A stretch of DNA of 18,566 bases from Fidelibacterota bacterium. Its GTDB lineage: Bacteria; Fidelibacterota; Marinisomatia; Marinisomatales; UBA1611. The notes under the pieces were generated by a model. That model was not told where the DNA came from. It ran no database searches and saw only the letters and a list, made by a program, of their open reading frames with translations. Location: contig PBCV01000047.1 in assembly GCA_002717915.1 (NCBI GenBank), forward strand, positions 1 through 18,566, written 5' to 3'. Each line of letters opens with the position of its first letter. Position 1 is the stretch's first letter. The position numbers and the translations under genes are program-made. Shown in pieces: positions 1 to 7,290 of the stretch.

Positions 1-974
1 TGGATCATATCTATTTCCCAAATCCAGGGCATCTTTGGTTTCTGAGCACTATTTTTATCTATGTTCTGGTTCTGTGCCCCGTTTTCTTTTATCTAAAGAG
101 AAACCCCGATAACGTTCTGCTCGGGCTATTCGAACGGGTATTAAAGTTCCCGCCAGCACTATACCTGATTACCCTTCCATTTATTTTTGAAGCAGAGTTG
201 GTTGCGCCCGAACAAGGATTTTCGATCTATGCCAATACGCCCCATGGCTTCTGGGTGGGCCTGCTAACCTTTTTTACAGGATTCTTTTTTATTTCAATTG
301 GAGATGCCTTTTGGCAGGCCGTTGGAAAAATTAAGGGTCTTGCATTAGCTATTGCCATTCCACTCTTTCTGGTTCGGATGATCTTTTTTCAGCTTGGGGG
401 TCCGTTTTATTTAATCGTGATCGAATCCTGGAGTTGGCTCTTTGCGGTATTCGGGTTTGGAGCGACCTATCTCAACCATCCCAGTAAAAAGTTGACTTAT
501 ATGAGTAAAGCTGTTTACCCTGTTTATATCCTGCACATGATTTTTCTGTATCTGGCATCGGACCTGGTTTTAACACGTCCGGTCCATGTAGACCAAGCCC
601 ATACCATTATGGCCATTGAGCCAGACAGTCCAGCTGCCGAAGCGGGGCTTTTACCCGGCGATCAGTTAATTACAAAATTTGAAGATTGGAAACCGGACGT
701 TCCCCTTGAAATCAATGTAAACAGGAAAGAAGATTCCATGAAAATATCCGTTACACCAGATGAGAAGGGAAAGATCGGTGCTGAATTTATTCGAATACCT
801 TTTTTTATTCCGAAATATGCAGAATCAGACATCACAACCTTCTTTGCGTTCCTTCAATTTATTTTGATCAATGTAATGACTTTCGGAGGTTGTTTTACAG
901 TCTACGAGGTTATCAGGCGGATCAAATGGTTTCGGCCGTTCTTTGGGATGAAACCGGTGACGGTCAGCGAATAA
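1..974 (+). CDS. Acyltransferase-3 family membrane protein with inserted PDZ-like domain (5' end outside window)
   Basis: The reading frame is open from base 3, so the gene begins left of the window; only the C-terminal part (about 323 residues) is present. The motif HLWFL at bases 30-44 is followed by several hydrophobic segments. A VYPVYILHM segment, typical of the last helices of acyltransferase-3/OpgC-type integral membrane acyltransferases, lies near 513-539. These proteins usually move acyl groups onto glycans or other envelope molecules; the substrate here cannot be told. Between this helix and a final helix (about 840-905), bases 597-791 encode a soluble stretch with PDZ features (IEPDSPAAEAGLLPGDQLI, then a beta-rich part). 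By usual family topology this insertion would face the periplasm (inference). The gene ends at TAA and overlaps the convergent trmH by 11 bases. The family call is good; the PDZ call rests on the SPAxxAGLxxGD motif. Confidence 0.8.
   Translation, partial: DHIYFPNPGHLWFLSTIFIYVLVLCPVFFYLKRNPDNVLLGLFERVLKFPPALYLITLPFIFEAELVAPEQGFSIYANTPHGFWVGLLTFFTGFFFISIGDAFWQAVGKIKGLALAIAIPLFLVRMIFFQLGGPFYLIVIESWSWLFAVFGFGATYLNHPSKKLTYMSKAVYPVYILHMIFLYLASDLVLTRPVHVDQAHTIMAIEPDSPAAEAGLLPGDQLITKFEDWKPDVPLEINVNRKEDSMKISVTPDEKGKIGAEFIRIPFFIPKYAESDITTFFAFLQFILINVMTFGGCFTVYEVIRRIKWFRPFFGMKPVTVSE
597..791 (+). other. PDZ-like domain inserted in membrane acyltransferase
   Basis: The encoded stretch contains the peptide-loop motif SPAAEAGLLPGDQLI that marks PDZ domains of HtrA/RseP/Ctp proteins. 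It is followed by short beta-type segments ending near KIGAEFI. It sits between two hydrophobic helices instead of at a terminus. PDZ domains generally bind C-terminal or exposed peptides, so this could regulate or recruit a partner to the acyltransferase (inference). Confidence 0.65.
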
Positions 975-1614
975 TCTGTCCTTCTTTATCCAGTTGAGGG
1001 TAAGGCTCGGACTTACGTTTTAAAACAGCTGCCACTTCCGGGTAGGCAAATTCAAAAAGCAGTGTTTTATAAAGTGTATCATCCAGTCTTCTTTCTTTAT
1101 AGAGCCCTGCATGCTGTCTCTGCCGCTGGACTTCAAACAGAATGACTGCATTGGCTACAGAGACATTTAAACTTCCCACCATGCCGTCCATAGGAATCCT
1201 GATTTCTTTATCGGCCAGTTGTATTGAATCATTTGAAATACCATCCAGTTCAGCTCCCAGGACAATAGCAGATGACAGGGTATAGTCCACATCACGAAAA
1301 TCTACGGAATTGATGCTGTTGTTGGCGGTGTAGATTTTATAACCCTGCTTTTTCAGGGTGTCAAATACGCTGGGAATGGTATCATGAATATGAAGGTTGA
1401 CCCAGTGATTGGAGCCGCTGGCTGCTTTCAGGTTTACACCCACTTTTTGTTCATTTCTGGATACACCGTGAATGTCCCCGATTCCTATAGCATCACAGGA
1501 ACGTATGATGGCTGCAAGGTTGTGGGGTTTATGAACATGGTCCATGACAACGGTGAGGTCGGGCTGGCGCCTGCTAAGAACATCCTTGATCTTTTGGAAT
1601 CGTTCTGGTGTCAT
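964..1614 (-). CDS. trmH: tRNA (guanosine(18)-2'-O)-methyltransferase TrmH
   Basis: SPOUT-class methyltransferase expected to 2'-O-methylate G18 in the D-loop of tRNA using S-adenosylmethionine. The 216-residue product has the whole TrmH signature. The N-terminus RRQPDLTVVMDHVHKPHN resembles E. coli TrmH closely. Motif 1 holds N32 and R38 (HNLAAIIRSCDAIG), equivalent to the catalytic Asn/Arg pair. Motif 2 is IVLGAELDGIS, and motif 3 is IPMDGMVGSLNVSVANA, forming the knotted cofactor site. The QRQRQHAGLY segment and a YP..A.VLKRK tail are also typical of TrmH as opposed to TrmL or RlmB. The start ATG at 1614 lies 21 bases from the divergent queG start. The 3' end overlaps the upstream acyltransferase gene by 11 bases. 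Confidence 0.93.
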   Translation of the reverse strand: MTPERFQKIKDVLSRRQPDLTVVMDHVHKPHNLAAIIRSCDAIGIGDIHGVSRNEQKVGVNLKAASGSNHWVNLHIHDTIPSVFDTLKKQGYKIYTANNSINSVDFRDVDYTLSSAIVLGAELDGISNDSIQLADKEIRIPMDGMVGSLNVSVANAVILFEVQRQRQHAGLYKERRLDDTLYKTLLFEFAYPEVAAVLKRKSEPYPQLDKEGQIIR

Positions 1615-1619
1615 ATAAT
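1614..1619 (+). promoter_or_regulatory. Possible -10 box (TATAAT) for queG
   Basis: A perfect TATAAT lies 16 bases before the queG GTG and overlaps the first base of the trmH start codon. No good -35 is seen (TTGGAA at 1594-1599 is only 14 bases away). With such a small gap, any queG promoter must lie inside trmH. Weak call, based on one hexamer. Confidence 0.25.
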
Positions 1620-1635
1620 CCGTTAAATTCTGTTT

Positions 1636-2550
1636 GTGAAAATTTCATCTGAATCTATAAAGAAAAAGGTAGAAGAACTTGGCTTTCAAAAAGTGGGGAT
1701 TGCTAAGGCCGAACCAATCCCAAAAGAGAAAGCAGATCTGGAATCCTGGCTGATTAAGGGTAACCATTCTACCATGGAGTGGATGTCAGAAAGAAAGAAT
1801 GAACGGGGGGATATTCATACGTATTTCCCGGAAGCCAAGTCTGTTATTTCCGTTGGAATGAACTATTATGTAGGGAAAGGGCAGGATGACCTTAAATCTG
1901 ATTTCAAATTTTCAAATTACGCCTGGGGAGATGACTACCATGATGGTTTAAAAAACCGTCTTTTCCAGCTCTTGGGCTGGATTAGGGGATCCGTTCCAAC
2001 TGTAAAAGGTGTTGCCTGTGTGGATACATCTCCGGTTATGGACAAAGTCTGGGCCCAGCGCGCCGGTCTGGGCTGGCTTGGAAAACATACAAACCTGATC
2101 ACCCAAGACCGGGGGAGCTGGCTGTTTTTGGGTGAATTAATATTGGATATAGATTTAGAATATGATTCCCCGTTTATGGAGGACCTCTGCGGAAGCTGTA
2201 CGGCCTGCATTGATGCCTGTCCGACCCAGGCCCTGGACCAATACAGGATTGATGCCAGAAAATGTATCTCATACCTGACCATTGAGCACCGGGGTAATTT
2301 CCCAGAATCTCAGGATGAGCTACACGGCTGGATCTACGGCTGTGATATCTGCCAGGACGTCTGCCCCTGGAATGAGAAATTTTCACATACTTCAGACCAG
2401 AAAGAATTTCAACCCAGGCCAGAGATCCTTACCTGGTCTAATGAAGACTGGCAAAACCTGGACGAGGCGGATTTCCGTAGATTATTTAAAGGTTCAGCAG
2501 TGAAACGGACCAAATATACCGGGTTGAAACGAAATATTAATCAAAACTAA
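1636..2550 (+). CDS. queG: Epoxyqueuosine reductase QueG
   Basis: Cobalamin- and iron-sulfur-dependent enzyme that reduces epoxyqueuosine to queuosine at tRNA wobble position 34, the last step of queuosine synthesis; cytoplasmic. The 304-residue product shows the QueG order: N-terminal LGFQKVGIAKAEP, the region with the putative catalytic acid D130 (VACVDTSPVMDK), the AGLGWLGKHTNLI segment, and a dicluster ferredoxin part. The latter has Cys 185/188/191/195, then C210, then 236/239/243 (CDICQDVCPW). It ends soon after GSAVKRTKYTGLKRN, so the C-terminal HEAT-like extension of E. coli QueG is missing; short forms like this are common outside Proteobacteria. The GTG start is the only usual start after the in-frame stop at 1624-1626, and no Shine-Dalgarno is visible. 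elbB follows after 12 bases. Confidence 0.93.
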   Translation: MKISSESIKKKVEELGFQKVGIAKAEPIPKEKADLESWLIKGNHSTMEWMSERKNERGDIHTYFPEAKSVISVGMNYYVGKGQDDLKSDFKFSNYAWGDDYHDGLKNRLFQLLGWIRGSVPTVKGVACVDTSPVMDKVWAQRAGLGWLGKHTNLITQDRGSWLFLGELILDIDLEYDSPFMEDLCGSCTACIDACPTQALDQYRIDARKCISYLTIEHRGNFPESQDELHGWIYGCDICQDVCPWNEKFSHTSDQKEFQPRPEILTWSNEDWQNLDEADFRRLFKGSAVKRTKYTGLKRNINQN

Positions 2551-2562
2551 AAGGAGAGACCT

Positions 2563-3225
2563 ATGGCAAAAGTTGGAGTTGTATTAGCAGGCTGCGGCGC
2601 TCAGGATGGAGCTGAAATCCATGAATCGGTCATTACACTGCTTGCTTTAGACCGAGCCGGGGCTGAAGTGCAGATTATGGCGCCGGATATGGATCAGTTT
2701 CACGTGATCAATCATTTTAATGGAGACACCATGGAACCGGCCAGGAATATTCTTGTGGAAGCGTCCCGGATTGCCCGGGGCAATATTGTTCCAGCAGCCA
2801 CGGTGAGCGGGGACCAGTTCGACGCCTTGATTTTCCCGGGAGGAACCGGGATGGCAAAGAATATTTTTGACTATGCCATGACAGGGCCGGAATGCACCAT
2901 CATCAGCGATATAGAACGGCTGGTCCGGGAGATCATTGAAGCGGGCAAACCCCTAGGTGCTATCTGTATCGCACCGGTTATGGTTGCCAAAGTGCTCCAG
3001 AATATGGGCAGAGAGGGGAAAGTTACGGGCGGTTGTGATAAACAAATTACTGCGGATATACAATCCATGGGGATTGAAACGGAGCAGGCAGGTGCAGGAG
3101 ACATTGTGGTGGATGAAGAGAATAAGATCGTATCCACGCCCGCATACGTGGAAGCCAAATCCATCAAGGAAGCGGCGGAAGGCATTGAAAAACTGGTTGC
3201 CAGGGTTTTACAGTTGATTGGATGA
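2563..3225 (+). CDS. elbB: ElbB-type DJ-1/PfpI superfamily protein (glyoxalase-like)
   Basis: Protein of the ElbB/ES1 branch of the class I glutamine amidotransferase-like (DJ-1/PfpI) superfamily. E. coli ElbB has been linked to isoprenoid synthesis and shows glyoxalase activity; the physiological role remains unclear. Seen here: N-terminal VGVVLAGCGAQDGAEIHE with acidic E20, the family-specific MEPARNILVEASRIARGNI segment (57-75), FPGGTGMAKN (91-100), and the nucleophile elbow AICIAP with C135. The length (220) is normal for the family. A strong Shine-Dalgarno (AAGGAGAG) precedes the ATG. The 12-base gap to queG suggests co-transcription. Its stop is one base from the 3' end of the convergent barrel gene. 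Confidence 0.9.
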   Translation: MAKVGVVLAGCGAQDGAEIHESVITLLALDRAGAEVQIMAPDMDQFHVINHFNGDTMEPARNILVEASRIARGNIVPAATVSGDQFDALIFPGGTGMAKNIFDYAMTGPECTIISDIERLVREIIEAGKPLGAICIAPVMVAKVLQNMGREGKVTGGCDKQITADIQSMGIETEQAGAGDIVVDEENKIVSTPAYVEAKSIKEAAEGIEKLVARVLQLIG

Positions 3226-3226
3226 T

Positions 3227-4678
3227 CTAAAAATTATAATTAAAGCGGACGGTTGATTCTACAGGGTTTTTATCATCCAGGGCTCTGGCAACATTAAATC
3301 CAATCCCTAATCCATCTTTTTTACTGGTCCCAAAACCAAAGCCTGCTCCCTGGAGCATTTCAGCGGGTTGAGTGGATGGAGAGTACGCTTTTCCCCCATC
3401 ATAAAAAATTTTGAATAAAAAGCCTTTTTGGGTGAACTCTTCCGTAAAGACCAATTCCAAGTTGACCTGTTCCATAGTTGAACCGGACTGTATTTTATAC
3501 CTATGTCCACTCACCGACCCTAATCCGCCTACACCAAACATCCGGTATGCAGGTACCGCTTCCGAGCTCCTCCCGAGTATACCCCTGCCTCTAAAAATGA
3601 TCCCTTCAGACATTTCCCAACCGCCAAGGATCATGCTGAACAGCCTGAAATTTGGATCCGACAAACCATTCGATTTCAAGAGCCACTCAACTTCAGTTAA
3701 GACAGCAAACCCCGTGGAGACGGGGCTATATCCGGTCGTTCGGAAGGCAGCAGCACTGATTATAGATTCCATATCTCTATTTTCTGTAATCAGGTTGGAG
3801 CGTAAGGGTCTGTTGCTGTTTGTTAAGGACCACATTTCATTGGTTACTTGAATAGGGCTCCTATCAGCTTTGACATATCTTGTTTTTAGTTTTAATCGTT
3901 TAAAATTCAGGCTGAACCCGGCTTCCAACCCTGTTTCATCCCAACGATCGTAGAAATCCTGTCTGCCCAGCAGCCCTGCCCAGGTATTTTCAGACTCTGG
4001 TAGGCGCCATTCATCATCTGTCAGGGAGGTCTTAAATCCGCTGGTAAAAAGAGTAACATGCTGTTTGTTAAACAGTACAGCCTCCACGGTTGTTCGACCT
4101 ATAAACTCTTTGGATCCGAAACGATACCCAAATGAAAAACTCAGCCTGATCCTCGATTGATTGCCTCGGTCCCAATTCCAGTAAAGGGGTGCAAACCGAA
4201 GCCCCTCATTTCGATTGTAAGCAATAATACCGGGTTCCGTGTGGTACCATACATCTTTTCTCTGAAAAAAATCAGATTTTTCCTGGTCGTCCTTAATAGA
4301 TCGTGTGGAATCGGAAGATGTTTCCCTGTAGATGAGTCCCTGGTCCATACCCGCTTCTATGATCTTTCCTGTAATCTGAGCACTTGGATCCCTGTGGACT
4401 TCTCCGCCAATTGAAATAATGGTTCCGTTTATTATGGCGGAAGGGAAAATATGTATATCACCGCCAACTACAGTGATCTGACCTTCTACAGTACCGTAGA
4501 CATTAAGGCTGCCTCCAAGAATCCGGATCGTGTTTACCGACACCTGGGAAGAATCGATAGTAACGTCTGAATAGAGACGGATTTCGTTCGATGTTAAAGC
4601 AGTTGAATCCCCTGATGAAAGTTCACGTCCGAAAAGAAGTCCCTGTGTAAAGATTAAAACAGCAATACCGAATTTCAT
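3227..4678 (-). CDS. Outer-membrane protein: bactofilin-like beta-helix fused to Omp85-like barrel
   Basis: A 483-residue exported protein with no single family name I can give. Residues 1-17 are a probable signal peptide. Residues 33-109 form a run of short glycine-spaced strands (IRILGGSLNVYGTVEG, ITVVGGDIHI, IISIGGEVHRDPSA), the pattern of bactofilin/polymer-forming right-handed beta-helices. A hydrophilic linker (110-145) follows. From about 150 to the end, alternating amphipathic strands and aromatic belts suggest an outer-membrane beta-barrel. The last 100 residues match the C-terminal half of Omp85/BamA-type barrels: GSVSGHRY (387-394) in place of the loop-6 V/I-RG-F/Y motif, LELVFTEEF, IFYDGGKAY, GAGFGFGTS, and a terminal Phe. 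No POTRA domain is seen. It starts 3 bases after the DUF4097 gene stops, so the two are almost surely one operon. Confidence 0.75.
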   Translation of the reverse strand: MKFGIAVLIFTQGLLFGRELSSGDSTALTSNEIRLYSDVTIDSSQVSVNTIRILGGSLNVYGTVEGQITVVGGDIHIFPSAIINGTIISIGGEVHRDPSAQITGKIIEAGMDQGLIYRETSSDSTRSIKDDQEKSDFFQRKDVWYHTEPGIIAYNRNEGLRFAPLYWNWDRGNQSRIRLSFSFGYRFGSKEFIGRTTVEAVLFNKQHVTLFTSGFKTSLTDDEWRLPESENTWAGLLGRQDFYDRWDETGLEAGFSLNFKRLKLKTRYVKADRSPIQVTNEMWSLTNSNRPLRSNLITENRDMESIISAAAFRTTGYSPVSTGFAVLTEVEWLLKSNGLSDPNFRLFSMILGGWEMSEGIIFRGRGILGRSSEAVPAYRMFGVGGLGSVSGHRYKIQSGSTMEQVNLELVFTEEFTQKGFLFKIFYDGGKAYSPSTQPAEMLQGAGFGFGTSKKDGLGIGFNVARALDDKNPVESTVRFNYNF

Positions 4679-4681
4679 GGA

Positions 4682-5941
4682 TCAGTTCTGTTTAATCGTA
4701 ATGGACCCGTAATGGGCTGTCAGGAGCAGGGGGATGGTTCCTCCTTTAACGGTTCCGGTTCCTTTAACCGTGGAGCCCTTTGATGTGATCTTTAAGGGAA
4801 TTTCAGAATTCAGTTCTTTGGTTGAACCTGTACCATAAATGGTGCTTTCTATACTGACCGGAAGTCCTTTTGGAATGTGAACAATCAGGTCTCCAGCATC
4901 CGTTTCCATATTAAAACTGTAATCCTTTATGGATGAATCGTATGTTAAATCCAGGGAAATATTTCCAGCCGATGTGAACGCATCAACGCTTCCGATAACC
5001 TCCTCTAAAGAAATGTTACCTGCTGATGTGTTGCATTTCAACGATCCTTTACATAACACCGCATCGATATTCCCTCCGGATGTACTCAGATCTATATTCC
5101 CTTCAATATTATTCAGGTTTATGCCACCACCGGAAGTTTTTAGGGTGACCTTTGCTGAAATAACTTCAGCCTGGATATTTCCTCCTGAGGTTCGACAGGA
5201 TATTTCATCCCCTGTAATATGGTCTAACTCAATGGATCCTCCGCTGGTCTGGGCATCAATGCTGCCGTTTAAATCGCTGAAGCGAATGCTGCCTCCCTCG
5301 GTGGATGCATTAAATTGTCCCTGAGAATCCGAGATGCTGATATTTCCTCCGGATGAGTGAATCCGGATGAATCCTTCTGTTTCTGTTACAGTCATATTCC
5401 CACCGGATGTTTGCGATTCAATACGCCCCGCGAAGCTGGTGATAACCACATCCCCGCCCAGGGTGTTTAAAATATATTCTCCCTGCAGGTCTCTCAGGTC
5501 TATATCACCGCCCAATATTTCAAGGTTTATATTCACATTCCTGGGCAGGTTAAACTCAAGGGTATTTTCTATGGTTCGATCGTATTGCATCTTTTTTTCT
5601 GAACGGACACGGATCAGATATTCATCTTCCAGGTGAAAGACAGAGATTTTAGAATCGTTGATCACTCGTTTCGCTTTTTTTTCTGATAATCCATGGATGG
5701 TTTTTAAAATGATCAGTTGGGCACCGGATCCGTTATGTCCTCTTAGCGTGATATTACCATACACGTCTGCAATAGAGATCGTGTAGGATCCATCATCTGG
5801 CAGTTCATCAAAACGGTATGTTTCCCTGTTGCGGAACGAATGATTACTGTCTTTTTCAAATTCGGCATGGGTCAACTGCCCGTAAAGGAACACCGTTAAA
5901 TTGAAAAATAACAGTACGTATATTTTATTTATCCGAGTCAA
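4682..5941 (-). CDS. Exported DUF4097-type beta-solenoid protein
   Basis: A 419-residue protein with an N-terminal signal peptide (hydrophobic 7-21, likely cut near THAE). After a mixed N-terminal part, residues 142 to about 335 hold tandem 18-residue repeats of the form TSGGNIxLxxxxGxIxxx, about eleven copies. The last part (345-419) is again beta-rich. This is the DUF4097 family, predicted to fold as a beta-solenoid; no enzyme activity is known. The start is TTG at 5941: no ATG or GTG lies between it and the upstream in-frame stop, and the signal peptide follows at once, so I keep it with moderate confidence. It is the first gene of a pair with the beta-helix/barrel protein, suggesting a shared envelope role, either a surface-displayed solenoid or a periplasmic partner. 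Confidence 0.8.
   Translation of the reverse strand: MTRINKIYVLLFFNLTVFLYGQLTHAEFEKDSNHSFRNRETYRFDELPDDGSYTISIADVYGNITLRGHNGSGAQLIILKTIHGLSEKKAKRVINDSKISVFHLEDEYLIRVRSEKKMQYDRTIENTLEFNLPRNVNINLEILGGDIDLRDLQGEYILNTLGGDVVITSFAGRIESQTSGGNMTVTETEGFIRIHSSGGNISISDSQGQFNASTEGGSIRFSDLNGSIDAQTSGGSIELDHITGDEISCRTSGGNIQAEVISAKVTLKTSGGGINLNNIEGNIDLSTSGGNIDAVLCKGSLKCNTSAGNISLEEVIGSVDAFTSAGNISLDLTYDSSIKDYSFNMETDAGDLIVHIPKGLPVSIESTIYGTGSTKELNSEIPLKITSKGSTVKGTGTVKGGTIPLLLTAHYGSITIKQN
4937..5518 (-). repeat. About eleven tandem 54-bp coding repeats (18-residue solenoid units)
   Basis: Units begin at LGGDIDL, LGGDVVI, SGGNMTV, SGGNISI, EGGSIRF, SGGSIEL, SGGNIQA, SGGGINL, SGGNIDA, SAGNISL and SAGNISL. Spacing is 18 residues, with one unit of 19 at residues 232-250. 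The repeats are conserved at the protein level, mainly T-S-G-G-N-I, and more diverged in DNA, so they look old and selected, not freshly amplified. Confidence 0.85.
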
Positions 5942-5942
5942 C

Positions 5943-5972
5943 AGTATAGTTTTTAGTACCTGTAAAATTCAA
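5943..5972 (-). promoter_or_regulatory. Possible sigma-70-type promoter for the DUF4097 operon
   Basis: On the minus strand TTGAAT (5967-5972) and TATACT (5943-5948) are separated by 18 bases. The -10 lies one base before the TTG start, so transcription would begin at or just inside the coding region. Either the message is leaderless with a later start, or this is chance. Low confidence. Confidence 0.25.
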
Positions 5973-6040
5973 TTTACACCTAAATGAAAAACAAAAAAAG
6001 TTCCCGGATAGAGAGCTTATTTATGGGCGTGTGCCTGGCT

Positions 6041-6976
6041 TTACAGCCCAGTATCTGCTACGGTCTTTTTGACAGCATCTAAAGTGTTATTCAATTCGGT
6101 TTTTTCATCCTCAGTCAGGGAGAATTCCAGAACTTTTTCAACGCCTCCGGCACCGATCACGGTTGGAACACCGATGAAATAACCATCAATGCCAAACTCT
6201 CCTTCACAGAGAGAAGCACAGGGTATGACCCGCTTTTTATCCCGGATGTACGACTCTGCCATTTCGATGGCAGATTGGGCTGGTGCGTAAAAAGCAGAAC
6301 CGTTGCCAAATAATTTTACAATCTCTCCGCCTGCCACACGGGTTCTGTCTTCAATTTCCTTGAGCCGTTGAGCAGAAATAAGGTCTGTGACTGGTACACC
6401 GCCAATGGTTGCCAAGCGGGAAATGGGAACCATAGTATCGCCGTGGCCCCCCAGGACCATGCAGGTTACATCCTGGACGGAGAAACCGGTTTCCATAGCA
6501 ATAAAGGTTCGGAAACGGGCACTGTCCAGTGCTCCTGCCATGCCCACCACTTGGTTTTTTAGAAAGCCTGAAACCTTATAAAAGGCGTAGACCATGGCAT
6601 CCAGGGGGTTTGAAATCACAATCACAAATGCATTGGGAGCCTGCTCTTTAATATTAGTGGCTACATCTTTCATAATTCCCAGGTTTATGCCCAGGAGATC
6701 TTCCCGGTCCATACCCGGTTTTCTTGGGATGCCTGCGGTAATGATAAATACATCGGTATTTTTTGCATCCTTCCAGTCAGATGATCCTGTTATGGTTGAG
6801 TCGTAACCATCATGGGGACGGAGCTGCATCAGATCCAGGGCTTTCCCTTTGACCATACCTTCTGCTTTAGGGATGTCAAAAATGACCACGTCGCCTAATT
6901 CTTTCTGTGCCGCCAGCAGGGCCAGGTTCCCGCCGATTTGTCCGCCGCCAATCAATGTAATTTTTTTTCGAGCCAT
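6041..6976 (-). CDS. mdh: Malate dehydrogenase (LDH-like, type 3)
   Basis: NAD-dependent malate dehydrogenase, converting malate to oxaloacetate in the TCA cycle; cytoplasmic. The 311-residue form starts MARKKITLIGGGQIGG, a Rossmann GxGxxG-type loop, followed by the acidic D34 that favours NAD. The substrate loop PRKPGMDRED carries R85 and R91, where Arg in place of Gln selects malate over lactate. D151 and R154 (DSARFR) and catalytic H178 (GGHGDTMVP) complete the site. I chose ATG at 6976 over an in-frame ATG at 7000 because an AAGGGGA Shine-Dalgarno sits five bases before 6976. The longer start would also lie in the terminator of the preceding ribosomal-protein operon, and family members start at this MARKK. 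Confidence 0.95.
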   Translation of the reverse strand: MARKKITLIGGGQIGGNLALLAAQKELGDVVIFDIPKAEGMVKGKALDLMQLRPHDGYDSTITGSSDWKDAKNTDVFIITAGIPRKPGMDREDLLGINLGIMKDVATNIKEQAPNAFVIVISNPLDAMVYAFYKVSGFLKNQVVGMAGALDSARFRTFIAMETGFSVQDVTCMVLGGHGDTMVPISRLATIGGVPVTDLISAQRLKEIEDRTRVAGGEIVKLFGNGSAFYAPAQSAIEMAESYIRDKKRVIPCASLCEGEFGIDGYFIGVPTVIGAGGVEKVLEFSLTEDEKTELNNTLDAVKKTVADTGL

Positions 6977-6995
6977 AGTTTCCCCTTTTTTCTGA

Positions 6996-7024
6996 AACAA
7001 AAAACCCCCCGGTAAAGGGGGGTT
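6996..7024 (-). terminator. Rho-independent terminator of the rng-rplU-rpmA operon
   Basis: On the minus strand an eight-base stem AACCCCCC (7024-7017) and GGGGGGTT (7010-7003) encloses a six-base loop. It is followed by TTTTGTTT. It begins five bases after the rpmA stop. The stem is strong and the T-run good. It leaves only about 20 bases before the mdh start codon, so mdh needs read-through or a promoter upstream or within the hairpin. Confidence 0.85.
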
Positions 7025-7029
7025 AGAAA

Positions 7030-7287
7030 TTAATTTTCAGTAACAACGGTTACAATTTTTCGGTCTCGGCCTTTTCGACCAAACCGAACAACCCCGTTTT
7101 CCGTAGCGAATAAAGAATCATCGTTTGCCCGGCGCACATTTATACCAGGGTGAATTTTTGTTCCCCGCTGTTTTAAAATAATCGTTCCAGCCAGAATGGA
7201 TTGTCCATCGGCCACTTTCAGCCCAAGGTAGCTGGGGTTTGAATCTCGACCGTTTCTGGAACTGCCTTGTCCTTTCTTATGTGCCAT
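7030..7287 (-). CDS. rpmA: 50S ribosomal protein L27
   Basis: Large-subunit ribosomal protein L27, whose N-terminal tail reaches the peptidyl transferase centre. The 85-residue product begins [17 protein letters not shown] and continues with LGLKVADGQ, the [15 protein letters not shown] segment and [12 protein letters not shown], all characteristic. The N-terminus is the mature E. coli-like form, without the cleavable extension seen in Firmicutes. It starts 3 bases after rplU ends. An AAGGA Shine-Dalgarno lies within the end of rplU, so the two are translated from one message. Confidence 0.97.
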   Translation of the reverse strand: MAHKKGQGSSRNGRDSNPSYLGLKVADGQSILAGTIILKQRGTKIHPGINVRRANDDSLFATENGVVRFGRKGRDRKIVTVVTEN

Positions 7288-7290
7288 ACC

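Noticed and set aside
1384..1626. Plus-strand open frame opposite trmH
   Set aside because: Antisense to a strongly conserved gene; the product has no protein-like motif and no ribosome site.
3411..3851. 146-codon plus-strand open frame opposite the barrel gene
   Set aside because: It lies fully antisense to the barrel coding region, which has a signal peptide, clear strands and operon context; the antisense product looks random.
4929..5324. 131-codon plus-strand open frame with repeating FPPEV/PPDV patterns
   Set aside because: The apparent repeats are the mirror of the 54-bp coding repeats of the DUF4097 gene on the minus strand.
5980..6040. T-rich stretch (minus strand) after mdh as an intrinsic terminator
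   Set aside because: A run of T is present but I could not find a convincing stem directly before it.
6977..7000. Longer mdh start at 7000 (MFQKKGETM)
   Set aside because: It would begin in the T-run of the rpmA terminator, while the ATG at 6976 has a strong Shine-Dalgarno and the normal family N-terminus.
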